From Anaerolineales bacterium (GTDB lineage: Bacteria > Chloroflexota > Anaerolineae > Anaerolineales > E44-bin32), in contig WVZH01000018.1 in assembly GCA_011772595.1 (NCBI GenBank), forward strand, positions 9,476 through 30,304: 20,829 nt of DNA, given 5' to 3'. The position numbers and the translations under genes are program-made. Positions 1 through 7,083 of the stretch are shown one piece after another. The notes under the pieces were generated by a model. It was not told the DNA's origin and ran no database searches. It saw nothing but the letters and a program-made list of their open reading frames with translations. Numbering within the stretch: the first letter of the stretch is position 1; each line of letters opens with the position of its first letter.

Positions 1-45
1 GGTGCCCTAATCCCTAATTACTAATCCCTAATTCCTATCTCTATC
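1..45. repeat. Edge of intergenic GGTGCC / CCCTAAT repeat (copy A)
   Basis: The window opens with GGTGCCCTAATCCCTAATTA, followed by CTAATCCCTAATTCCTA: several imperfect copies of a CCCTAAT unit behind a GGTGCC motif. The same GGTGCC...CCCTAATCCC arrangement forms the right edge of the repeats at 1444-1578 and 20611-20703. This is probably the end of another copy whose left part lies outside the window. Confidence 0.55.
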
Positions 46-108
46 AAGGCAGCTCAACGCCATATGATACAATTCAGACATGTCTTATCTTTATTGATGG
101 AGGTATCC

Positions 109-438
109 ATGAGCGATTTGGCTCAAAAAGAGCTCCTACCGCCGCATGGCGACACAAAGCCACTCGAAGGAATCGCCTTACAAGCCCTCGATGAGCAATT
201 GGGCGCCGAATGGCAGATCGTAGAAGATCATCACCTGGAAAAAACTTATAAATTCAATAATTTCCAGGAAGCGCTCGACTTCACAAACAAAATCGGCGAA
301 CTGGCTGAATCGGTGGACCATCATCCTGAAATCTGCCTGACCTGGGGGGTGGTTAGAATCACGATATGGACTCACTCTATCGGTGGTTTGAGCGAGGCGG
401 ACTTCGTTTTCGCCGCCAAGTGTGATCAACTCGTTTAA
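109..438 (+). CDS. phhB: Pterin-4-alpha-carbinolamine dehydratase
   Basis: This protein should dehydrate 4a-hydroxytetrahydrobiopterin in the cytoplasm, recycling the pterin cofactor of aromatic amino acid hydroxylases. In bacteria without such hydroxylases its role is less certain. The 109-residue product fits the usual PCD/DCoH length. Visible family marks are EKTYKFNNFQEALDF (about 44-58), the pterin-binding pair H71-H72 in VDHHPE, and W87-T88-H89 followed by GGLSEADFVFA. I chose the ATG at 109 because GGAGG lies 5 nt upstream; an in-frame ATG at 64 would add 15 residues without family character and has no comparable ribosome site. The gene stands alone, with a strong terminator 60 bp downstream. 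No hydroxylase gene is visible nearby. Confidence 0.93.
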   Translation: MSDLAQKELLPPHGDTKPLEGIALQALDEQLGAEWQIVEDHHLEKTYKFNNFQEALDFTNKIGELAESVDHHPEICLTWGVVRITIWTHSIGGLSEADFVFAAKCDQLV

Positions 439-499
439 ACCAAAACACCTCATCCAAATCCGGTAAGAAGATCGCACGATCAGACAAATTAAACAGAAG

Positions 500-526
500 A
501 CGCCCGGCTGGTAGCTGGGCGTTTTT
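500..526 (+). terminator. Rho-independent terminator after phhB
   Basis: A 10-bp stem (ACGCCCGGCT with AGCTGGGCGT, one G-U pair) closes a 3-nt loop at 510-512, and the T-run continues to 526. It is oriented for the plus strand and lies 62 bp past the phhB stop. Confidence 0.9.
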
Positions 527-539
527 CATGACGGTAGGC

Positions 540-1390
540 TTAGAAACAACCCCATAAGTGTGCTAGGATTCTGTCGCCCATAATGGACCTGTGATTGGGG
601 GTATGACGCGTATTTTGCTACTCCACCGCAACTACGTGTAACCACGGATGGTGCCGCTACCATCCCTTGCACACCACTCTGGTACGACGTTGGTAACAGC
701 AAAGCCATAGATGACTATGGCAAGAATGAGATGCACAACTACGGTCATAAATGATTTAGACGAAAGGCACGAAACCTATACCATACCTCCGGTTCATCGG
801 TTGGGTCTGATGCCCTTGGCGGTCACCAGACCCACCGAATCGGTTTTCTCGTCATTCATACTAGCACAGCGAAGGTTGATTTCACCTTACAGGGGGTTAT
901 CGAGCACCTTACAAAATCCTTGGCAGGTTTCGACTGATTCTCCACTCGATATCGATCTGGTTTTCCGTCCCGGTCCTCAACAATCTCCGATTTAAAGGTT
1001 GGGTACATCTCAGCTCGGTGACAAGCGACTAATTCTGAGGCGGACGACGTAGCGCGATTCGTTGCAGCAACATATCCCGAGATTCGCTTGGTAAGCGCCA
1101 GCCGCTTGACATCACTGGTAAAATGGGAAGATAGTACGCAGTATTTCTGCTCCCTTGGAGCGGTTTGGGGCGACTCTAGGCAGGCGATGATGTTTAAGGT
1201 CTGGAACGAGATGGTCATGCGTAGGCTGCCGCCGCCGATGGACAACGGTCTATCGGCACGGGCCGGCCGCGCCCATCGAACACACCTCAGGGCGATGTGA
1301 CCGCAACCTGCCCCGGCAGCCCATCTACCGCCAGCCGCTCGCTGGCGGTTTCGCTTTCCGCAATCTCAATGGATTGGATGGCAATGCTTG
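540..1390. other. Gene-free stretch with several stable hairpins
   Basis: No reading frame here has a recognisable protein family or a convincing ribosome site. The stretch does contain short hairpins: 646-665 (GGATGGT/ACCATCC), 704-721 (GCCATAG/CTATGGC, 4-nt loop), 1234-1257 (10-bp stem, one G-U, AACG tetraloop) and 1328-1348 (CCGCCAGC/GCTGGCGG followed by TTTCGCTTT). The last two are close together and the second resembles a weak terminator, so a structured transcript ending near 1355 is possible. I do not recognise RNase P RNA, tmRNA, SRP RNA or a known riboswitch. A decayed gene is the other possibility. Confidence 0.4.
1328..1358 (+). terminator. Possible terminator-like hairpin in gene-free stretch
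   Basis: A perfect 8-bp stem CCGCCAGC/GCTGGCGG with a 5-nt loop (1336-1340) is followed by TTTCGCTTT. The T-tract is interrupted, so termination would be weak. No gene upstream accounts for it. Confidence 0.4.
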
Positions 1391-1443
1391 AACTCGTTGC
1401 GAGGAGATCATATGAGGAGAAAGGATTATGGACCAGGCAACGG

Positions 1444-1578
1444 GGCACCTAGGCACTCAGGAAACAGGGTGTTAAAGCAAAACGACGTAACTTCGTCAGG
1501 GCGGCAAGACACGATTGATTTCCCTATCCTAGGTACCCAAGCGCCTGAGTGCCTAGGTGCCTATTCCCTAATCCCCGA
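1444..1578. repeat. Palindromic intergenic repeat element (copy B)
   Basis: GGCACCTAGGCACTCAGG at 1444-1461 is repeated as a perfect 18-bp inverted copy at 1544-1561, with 82 bp between. The right arm runs into TATTCCCTAATCCCC, matching the CCCTAAT motif at the window start. The same 18-mer occurs at 7895-7912. The element lies immediately upstream of metG and carries no transposase, so it looks like a small non-autonomous repeat rather than an insertion sequence. Confidence 0.75.
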
Positions 1579-1638
1579 TCCCATAACATGAACTTGATCC
1601 TTTCGCAGTAAAATGAATGCCATCAAAGGAGAAATCCT

Positions 1639-3426
1639 ATGCCTGAGCTCATCCATGTTTCCGTCGCCTGGCCCTATGCCAACGGCGACCTACATGTCGG
1701 CCACCTCGCAGGTGCCTATCTTCCGGCGGATATCTTCGCTCGATATCATCGCTTGAAAGGCAACCGGGTACTCATGGTCTCCGGTTCCGACGCGCACGGT
1801 ACACCTATCACTGTTGAGGCCGATAAACGCGGTGTACACCCTCGCCAACTCTTTGAGCACTACCACCAGCGTTTCCTAGAAACCCAAGAAAAGATCGGCA
1901 TCAGCTATGATCTCTTTACCCATACGGACACCGAAAACCACCACCGCATCGCCCAGGATTTCTTTTTACGTCTCAACGAGGAGGGATACCTTTATCGCCA
2001 AACTCAGCGCCAGTGGTACTCCGAGAGCGAAGATCGATTCCTGCCCGACCGCTACGTGGAAGGTACCTGCCCGATTTGCGGTTTCGAGGAGGCGCGCGGG
2101 GATCAATGTGACAATTGTGGTAACTTGCTTGACGCATTGGAGCTCATAAACCCGCGCAGCAAAACTGACGGATCCCAACCGATTATCCGAGAGACCGAGC
2201 ATTTCTTTCTCGATCTCCCAGCTTTTAGCGATCGCCTCCGCGACTATTTGCAGGAACACGCACAGCATTGGCGAGCGAATGTTATCAACTTCGCTCGAAA
2301 TTATGTCGAAGCCGGACTAAAGGGACGCCCGGTCACGCGTGACATCGAGTGGGGTGTTCCAGTCCCAATTGAAGAATGGGAAGACAAACGACTTTACGTC
2401 TGGTTCGAGGCCGTGATGGGATACTTTAGCGCCTCGGTGGAGTGGGCATACAATTCCGGAGAACCCGAGGTTTGGAAAGATTGGTGGTACAACCCGAAAG
2501 CGCGTGGTTACTGCTTTATAGGGAAAGACAATATTCCCTTCCACACGCTCATCTGGCAAGCAGAACTATTGGGCGTTGACCGGATATACGAAGACGACGA
2601 GAGTCTGCACCTTAACCTGCCCTACGACGTACCCGCCAACGAGTTTATGAACATCGAAGGTGCACAATTCAGCAAGAGCCGCAATTGGGCCGTCTGGTTG
2701 CCCGACATCCTCGAGCGCTACGATCCGGATGCCATCCGTTACTACGTCACGGTCGCGATGCCCGAAACACGTGACACCGATTTCTCCTGGGCCGACTTTG
2801 TTCGACGCAACAACGACGAGTTGGTCGCTGCCTGGGGCAACCTCGCCAATCGCGTGCTCTCATTCACCTATAAGCATTGGGAAGGACACGTACCGAAACC
2901 TGGAAAAACCCGCCCTGAGGATCAAGCTCTACTCGAACAGATCGAAGGTGGGTTTGATACCGTCGGGGGTTTGATCGAAGACGTCAAATTGCGCGCCGCA
3001 TTGCAAGAGGCCATGCGCTTGGCTCGTATCGTCAATGGCTACTTAGATCGTGCACCCTGGTTCAGTGTGATCGAAGAGGATAAGTCTACCGCGGCGACCA
3101 CGGTCTACACTGCACTGCGAGCAATTGACTCTCTCAAAGTGCTGCTATCCCCCTTCTTACCTTTTAGCACCGAACGATTACACACCACCCTGGGCTATGA
3201 GCAGCCCCTCTTTGGCGAGCAACGCATCGAGACCTATCAGGAGAGCGAGCGTTCGCACAACGCACTGACATACGATGCTTCACGGGCTACTGGGAGTTGG
3301 GCGCCGAGCGAACTTGAACCCGGCCGCGTCCTGAAAAAACCGAAACCGCTTTATAAGAAACTCGACGACGACGTGGTCGAACAGGAACGCAGCCGATTGG
3401 GGAAGCCATACAAGGGGGACCTGTAA
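1639..3426 (+). CDS. metG: Methionyl-tRNA synthetase
   Basis: This class I aminoacyl-tRNA synthetase charges tRNA-Met with methionine using ATP. The HIGH signature is H19-V-G-H22, and the KMSKS loop appears as FSKSR at about 344-348. A single zinc knuckle is formed by C144/C147 and C157/C160 in the connective-peptide region. The conserved VWFEAVMGY (about 254-262) and FIGKDNIPFH (about 293-302) are also present. At 595 residues it covers the catalytic and anticodon-binding domains but lacks the C-terminal tRNA-binding (EMAP-like) domain of the longer E. coli type, which is common in bacteria. The ATG at 1639 has AAAGGAG 7 nt upstream. The gene appears monocistronic: a repeat element precedes it and a 28-bp palindrome follows it before a convergent gene. 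Confidence 0.97.
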   Translation: MPELIHVSVAWPYANGDLHVGHLAGAYLPADIFARYHRLKGNRVLMVSGSDAHGTPITVEADKRGVHPRQLFEHYHQRFLETQEKIGISYDLFTHTDTENHHRIAQDFFLRLNEEGYLYRQTQRQWYSESEDRFLPDRYVEGTCPICGFEEARGDQCDNCGNLLDALELINPRSKTDGSQPIIRETEHFFLDLPAFSDRLRDYLQEHAQHWRANVINFARNYVEAGLKGRPVTRDIEWGVPVPIEEWEDKRLYVWFEAVMGYFSASVEWAYNSGEPEVWKDWWYNPKARGYCFIGKDNIPFHTLIWQAELLGVDRIYEDDESLHLNLPYDVPANEFMNIEGAQFSKSRNWAVWLPDILERYDPDAIRYYVTVAMPETRDTDFSWADFVRRNNDELVAAWGNLANRVLSFTYKHWEGHVPKPGKTRPEDQALLEQIEGGFDTVGGLIEDVKLRAALQEAMRLARIVNGYLDRAPWFSVIEEDKSTAATTVYTALRAIDSLKVLLSPFLPFSTERLHTTLGYEQPLFGEQRIETYQESERSHNALTYDASRATGSWAPSELEPGRVLKKPKPLYKKLDDDVVEQERSRLGKPYKGDL

Positions 3427-3470
3427 AACCGACTTGCGGAGAACCCACTTTGAAGCTACCAATTAACTCT

Positions 3471-3498
3471 GTAGGGGCGTACGGCCGTACGCCCCTAC
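3471..3498. repeat. 28-bp perfect palindrome between convergent genes
   Basis: Each arm is 14 nt: GTAGGGGCGTACGG followed directly by its exact reverse complement. It sits between the metG stop (3426) and the stop of the crotonase-family gene (3550). GTAGGGGCG...CGCCCCTAC palindromes resemble short dispersed repeats known from many bacterial genomes. It could also work as a bidirectional terminator or attenuator of read-through, although there is no T-run on either side. Confidence 0.7.
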
Positions 3499-3549
3499 GA
3501 TCACGTTCCGGATATCTGGTGAACAGGTTGTCGATCTGCTACAAGTGGA

Positions 3550-4335
3550 TCAGCTCCCTCTAAAGGTCGCTGGACGCTTTTCCAGGAAAGCTTCCAAACC
3601 CTCCCTATGGTCATCAGTTTTTGCGGCGATTTCCTGAAGGTAACCCTCGTAGTCCAGCACCTCATCCAAAAATTTGAGCATACTGCGATGGAAAGCTCGC
3701 TTGGTCAAACCAAGGGCGCGCGTTGGTCCCTCAGCCAAGGAAGCCGCAAACGAGGCGACGGCTTCTTCCAGATCATGATCTTCTAAAACCCGGCTGACCA
3801 GACCGCAATCCAGCGCCTCTTCGGCAGTGATCGGATGGTTCGTAAAAGCGATTTCCAGTGCCTTGGAATAGCCCATCATGATAGGCAGCATGAGCGAAAC
3901 CCCGGAATCAGCCGTCAGACCAATTCCCGTAAACCCATAGAGAAAACGGGCGCGCTTTGCGGCCCAGCGCACATCGGTCGCCAGCGCAATACCCAACCCC
4001 GCTCCAGCGGTCGGGCCATTGATGGCACCGATGATGGGCTTGGGGATCTTGTGCATCGTCTTGACGACGCGATTGTAACTATGCTCGAGATGCGCACGGT
4101 ATGAAACCCCATCCACCACATCAGCGATCTCACGGACATCGTGTCCTGTGCTGAAAAAACCTCCAACCCCGGTGAGCACAACGCAACGAGTGACATCGTC
4201 TTCCTGTATTCGTTCGAAAACGTCAAGCAACTCTTCAACCATTTTCAGGTTTAGGGCATTCACTTTCGGCCGGTTAAGCCTAATTGTAAGAACGTTATTG
4301 GCGCGCTCAGTTTGAAGATTTTGATATTCAACCAC
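3550..4335 (-). CDS. Enoyl-CoA hydratase/isomerase family protein
   Basis: This is a crotonase-fold acyl-CoA enzyme, 261 residues from the chosen start. The oxyanion-hole segments are visible: FFSTGHDVREI (about 60-70) and INGPTAGAGLGIALATD (105-121). At the positions of the two glutamates that hydrate the double bond in classical hydratases there are instead G115 and F135, so ordinary hydratase activity is unlikely. LTADSG (140-145) carries an Asp where isomerases of the PaaG/ECI kind often have one, so an isomerase or another CoA-ester reaction is more plausible. I chose GTG at 4335 because GGGAG lies 8 nt upstream; a TTG at 4365 would add ten residues. It is preceded by a terminator at 4403-4426, so it is probably transcribed separately from the genes upstream of it. 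Confidence 0.88.
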   Translation of the reverse strand: MVEYQNLQTERANNVLTIRLNRPKVNALNLKMVEELLDVFERIQEDDVTRCVVLTGVGGFFSTGHDVREIADVVDGVSYRAHLEHSYNRVVKTMHKIPKPIIGAINGPTAGAGLGIALATDVRWAAKRARFLYGFTGIGLTADSGVSLMLPIMMGYSKALEIAFTNHPITAEEALDCGLVSRVLEDHDLEEAVASFAASLAEGPTRALGLTKRAFHRSMLKFLDEVLDYEGYLQEIAAKTDDHREGLEAFLEKRPATFRGS

Positions 4336-4391
4336 GATGGATACTCCCACAGAATCTCGATCCAACCCGGGGTGGCGTAGAATCGGGCGGA

Positions 4392-4426
4392 TTAAAACAT
4401 CAGGCCGGGCACTTTCCTGCCCGGCC
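4392..4426 (-). terminator. Terminator after the acidic protein gene
   Basis: A perfect 9-bp stem GGCCGGGCA/TGCCCGGCC (4403-4411 with 4418-4426) has a 6-nt loop. Read on the minus strand it is followed by TGATGTTTTAAT. It lies just past the stop of the gene at 4434-4838. Confidence 0.75.
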
Positions 4427-4433
4427 CCAACCT

Positions 4434-4838
4434 TCAGAAGGGAAACGTGAGATCCGGTCCCTCTGAATCTTCGTCGAAATCATCGATGTGAAAATCATCG
4501 ACATCGAGCTGGATTTCTATCTCGATGTCCTCTTCTTCCAAGCGAACCCAGAGGAATAGCACATCCCCCTCAGATTGTTCGATCCATCGTGCAGCGACGA
4601 TAGGGGCTTCTTCCCTCAGCCCTTCCCCGCTGCGATACTCGAGGTATATAGGTCGACCGCTATGCCAGGCGCGATAACAACGTTCCATTAGGGCAGGACC
4701 ATTAAGTGCGCGTACGTGACACACTGCCACGCGTGAAGGCAAAGGACCTTCAGTCAGGCTATGCAACCACGGATCGGAGACCATTTCGAATGTAGGCGGA
4801 GGTCCTTCGACAATGGTGATCTTTTCGGCTTTTGTCAT
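4434..4838 (-). CDS. Conserved-looking acidic protein of unknown function
   Basis: I do not recognise a family. The 134-residue product is soluble, with no signal peptide or membrane segment. It has an N-terminal part rich in prolines (GPPPTF near 12-17), a central SGRPIYLEYRSGEGLREEAPIV region (60-81), and a very acidic tail from about 101 onward that alternates Glu/Asp with Ile/Val (EEEDIEIEIQLDVDDF). The alternation suggests an edge beta strand or a charged protein-binding tail. Its coding status is supported by a GAGG site 4 nt before the ATG and by the terminator directly after it. It follows the epimerase gene on the same strand by 50 bp and may be co-transcribed with it. Confidence 0.75.
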   Translation of the reverse strand: MTKAEKITIVEGPPPTFEMVSDPWLHSLTEGPLPSRVAVCHVRALNGPALMERCYRAWHSGRPIYLEYRSGEGLREEAPIVAARWIEQSEGDVLFLWVRLEEEDIEIEIQLDVDDFHIDDFDEDSEGPDLTFPF

Positions 4839-4888
4839 TTTCCCTCAAATTTGGAAGAAAATCTCCTCACTGCGAATCTTACCACGGA

Positions 4889-5875
4889 TTATTTTTCTGC
4901 GAGATAGCCAGAAGTCCTATACCATGCCACGGCATCGCTCAGCGTATCCTCAATAGGACGAGGATCGAGATTCAACTCCCGCTTGGCTTTGTCGGTATCA
5001 AAGCCGCGCCACCGTCGAATGCCCCAAAGATGGTTACTCAAACGACCGAATACCGGCAGTCGGCCCAATGTCCGGAGAAAGAGACGCAAGAACCCATCGG
5101 GTAGCTCAAAACCTGGAGCTCTGACACCCGATATTTCAGCCAACATACTGAAGAGTTCTCTCATGTTCACATTATGACCTCCGAGGATGTAACGTTCCCC
5201 AAGCCTGCCGACCTCGGCAGCACGAATATGCGCCTGAGCGGCGTCGCGGACATCCACCACGTTCATCATCACGTCGAGCCAGAATTTACCCCATCCACGT
5301 GCAATCGCAAGCACGATTTCGCCTGTAGCGCGATGCAGATCACCGGGCCCCAAGACAACTGTAGGATTTAGCACCACCGTCGGAAACCCGTAAGCTGCCT
5401 CTCGAAGCACCTCGCTCTCCATCGCGTATTTGCATTCGTAATAAGCGGAACGTGACAGCGAACCGGGTGTGTAATGATCCCGCTCGTCGACGAGACGGGT
5501 TTCGTCTGTTAAGAGATGTCCTATGGTCGTCAAACTGGAGGTGTAAATCAAACGCTGGACGTCCGCCTGAACAGCCGCTTGCAGCACGTTGCGCGTTTGT
5601 CGTACAGCATGCGCCACTTGCGCTGCTACGTTTCGGCCGTGGTTCGGATAAAAGCCCGCGGCGTGGAAGACGATATCAACCCCATGGAAGGCCGGGGGCA
5701 AAGATTCATAGCAGTCGATATCGCCATCGATCCATCTTACCTGCGCGTTCTCGAGATGACCTGTAGCGTTGGTGCGACGGCGCAAGCCTCGCACCTCCCA
5801 ACCCTGTTCGAGCGCCGCAAGGGCCACGTGCCCACCAATGAATCCGGTTGCCCCAAGGACTAGTGCTCTTTCCAT
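4889..5875 (-). CDS. NAD-dependent epimerase/dehydratase family protein
   Basis: This is an extended short-chain dehydrogenase of 328 residues that probably acts on a nucleotide sugar or another hydroxy/keto substrate. The NAD(P)-binding motif is G8-A-T-G11-F-I-G14. The catalytic set is Y145-x3-K149 in YYECK with a serine in YTSS (111-114). The conserved HAAG lies at 71-74 and VLGPGD at about 173-179. It resembles the HpnA (hopanoid-associated epimerase) or dihydroflavonol-reductase-like branch, but no hopanoid genes are nearby and the substrate cannot be read from the sequence. The ATG at 5875 has GAGGTG about 9 nt upstream. A TATAAT box at 5939-5934 would give a leader of about 50 nt. It diverges from the DUF547 gene. 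Confidence 0.9.
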   Translation of the reverse strand: MERALVLGATGFIGGHVALAALEQGWEVRGLRRRTNATGHLENAQVRWIDGDIDCYESLPPAFHGVDIVFHAAGFYPNHGRNVAAQVAHAVRQTRNVLQAAVQADVQRLIYTSSLTTIGHLLTDETRLVDERDHYTPGSLSRSAYYECKYAMESEVLREAAYGFPTVVLNPTVVLGPGDLHRATGEIVLAIARGWGKFWLDVMMNVVDVRDAAQAHIRAAEVGRLGERYILGGHNVNMRELFSMLAEISGVRAPGFELPDGFLRLFLRTLGRLPVFGRLSNHLWGIRRWRGFDTDKAKRELNLDPRPIEDTLSDAVAWYRTSGYLAEK

Positions 5876-5933
5876 CGCATTTCACCTCGCCGGAATTGGA
5901 TCTCGATTTCTGCCGGGCCTCTCCATATGCAGG

Positions 5934-5939
5934 ATTATA
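5934..5939 (-). promoter_or_regulatory. -10 box for the epimerase gene
   Basis: A perfect TATAAT on the minus strand lies about 60 nt before the epimerase ATG. I find no good -35 at normal spacing, so the call rests on the -10 hexamer and its position. Confidence 0.45.
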
Positions 5940-6034
5940 GGCCAATGTGCCCTCATGCCTACCTATCACTGGTCAATGAAAGCACCGGCTGAATGCGGGT
6001 AAGCATGGCGCAGCACGCAGCGTCTAGGGAATTG

Positions 6035-6931
6035 ATGACAACACAGAACATGATACTTACTCCAGGACCAAGACGTAGCAGCGTTCATGGCAAAATAACG
6101 TGGCTTGGTAATCAAATTGCCGACCGGCTGACAGGGTCATACGACGGAGAAACCCTCAATCCACCGCCCTGGCTGACAGGACCATCCAATCCTGCGCAAG
6201 TCCTGGTCCAATCAGCCAAGGCGATGAAGGCGGAAGCCCTCGATCCGGCGACCGGTCTTGTGGACTATGGGAAATTAGCGAGCGGCAGCTCCTATGCTAG
6301 ATTCAGAGAACTTACTCGCTCACTCCCGAACTGTGACCCTTCAGATCTCGCCGACCAAGCCACCCGCATGGCATTCTGGATCAACCTCTACAACGCACTC
6401 ATTCTCGATGCCGTTGTGCATTATAAGATTCAAGGTTCGCTGTTGCGCCATTTCTGGATCTTCCGCAGAGCGGCGTACAACGTCGGAGGCATGCGGTTCT
6501 CAGCCGAGGACATCGAGCATGGTATCCTGCGCGGCAATCGCCCGCATCCCACCTACCACCTGCGAATGTTCACTGCCGACGACCCACGCCTAGAGTTGGC
6601 TTTAGATCTGATGGACCCACGAATTCATTTCGCGCTTGTTTGCGGCGCCCGTTCCTGTCCCCCGATCGCCTTCTATGACGCAGAAAAGCTAAATCTGCAA
6701 CTCGACCAAGCGACATCCAGCTTCATCAACGCTGGCGGCGCCCACTTTGACAAGGAAAGCAAGACGCTTGGGCTCTCAAAGATCTTCAGTTGGTACCAAT
6801 CCGATTTTGGGGGTAGGGAAGGCGTCTTGAGTCTGATTCAAAGTCACCTAACTGAGCAAATCGTGTTTCCAGAGCAGAAACTGCAGATCCGTTATTTGCC
6901 CTACGACTGGTCGGTAAACACGTTGGTTTAA
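6035..6931 (+). CDS. DUF547 domain-containing protein
   Basis: The DUF547 family has no settled function; some members are near glutathione- or redox-related genes. The 298-residue product carries the family core: FWINLYNALILDAVV (114-128), HPTYHLRMF (171-179), then HFALVCGARSCPPIAFY (198-214) with C203 and C208, and a tail LPYDWSVN. No signal peptide or membrane segment is visible, so it is probably cytoplasmic. In-frame ATGs exist at 5993 and 6005, but only the ATG at 6035 has a fair ribosome site (AGGGA, 4 nt spacing), so I start there; the longer forms would add up to 14 residues. It is a single-gene unit, divergent from the epimerase and convergent with the AAC(3)-like gene. Confidence 0.87.
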   Translation: MTTQNMILTPGPRRSSVHGKITWLGNQIADRLTGSYDGETLNPPPWLTGPSNPAQVLVQSAKAMKAEALDPATGLVDYGKLASGSSYARFRELTRSLPNCDPSDLADQATRMAFWINLYNALILDAVVHYKIQGSLLRHFWIFRRAAYNVGGMRFSAEDIEHGILRGNRPHPTYHLRMFTADDPRLELALDLMDPRIHFALVCGARSCPPIAFYDAEKLNLQLDQATSSFINAGGAHFDKESKTLGLSKIFSWYQSDFGGREGVLSLIQSHLTEQIVFPEQKLQIRYLPYDWSVNTLV

Positions 6932-6977
6932 GCACCTCATAGATATACGATCTTGATCACCAAAATCCCGGAAAGGA

Positions 6978-7027
6978 CCGGTTGCTAGTTTTGGACGCCG
7001 GCGTGGCGGATCAAAACTAAAAACCGG
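6978..7027. terminator. Hairpin between convergent genes
   Basis: CCGGTT plus TAGTTTTG (6978-6993) pairs with CAAAACTA plus AACCGG (7012-7027), giving 14 paired bases around a symmetric 2x2 internal loop. The apical loop itself contains the palindrome ACGCCGGCGT. It lies between the stops of the DUF547 and AAC(3)-like genes, a position typical of a bidirectional terminator, but neither side has a proper T-run. Confidence 0.5.
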
Positions 7028-7083
7028 CCGAGACATTCAAGGGCTCGAATCGTGCAGGCACTGAACCTCGCCTATCAAACGCT

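Noticed and set aside
1..45. Short tandem CCCTAAT units as a CRISPR or telomere-like array
   Set aside because: Units are only 7 nt, irregular and without spacers; the same motif edges the intergenic repeat elsewhere.
856..1245. 129-aa minus-strand open frame in the gene-free stretch
   Set aside because: No family resemblance, no good ribosome site, and composition unlike the real genes here.
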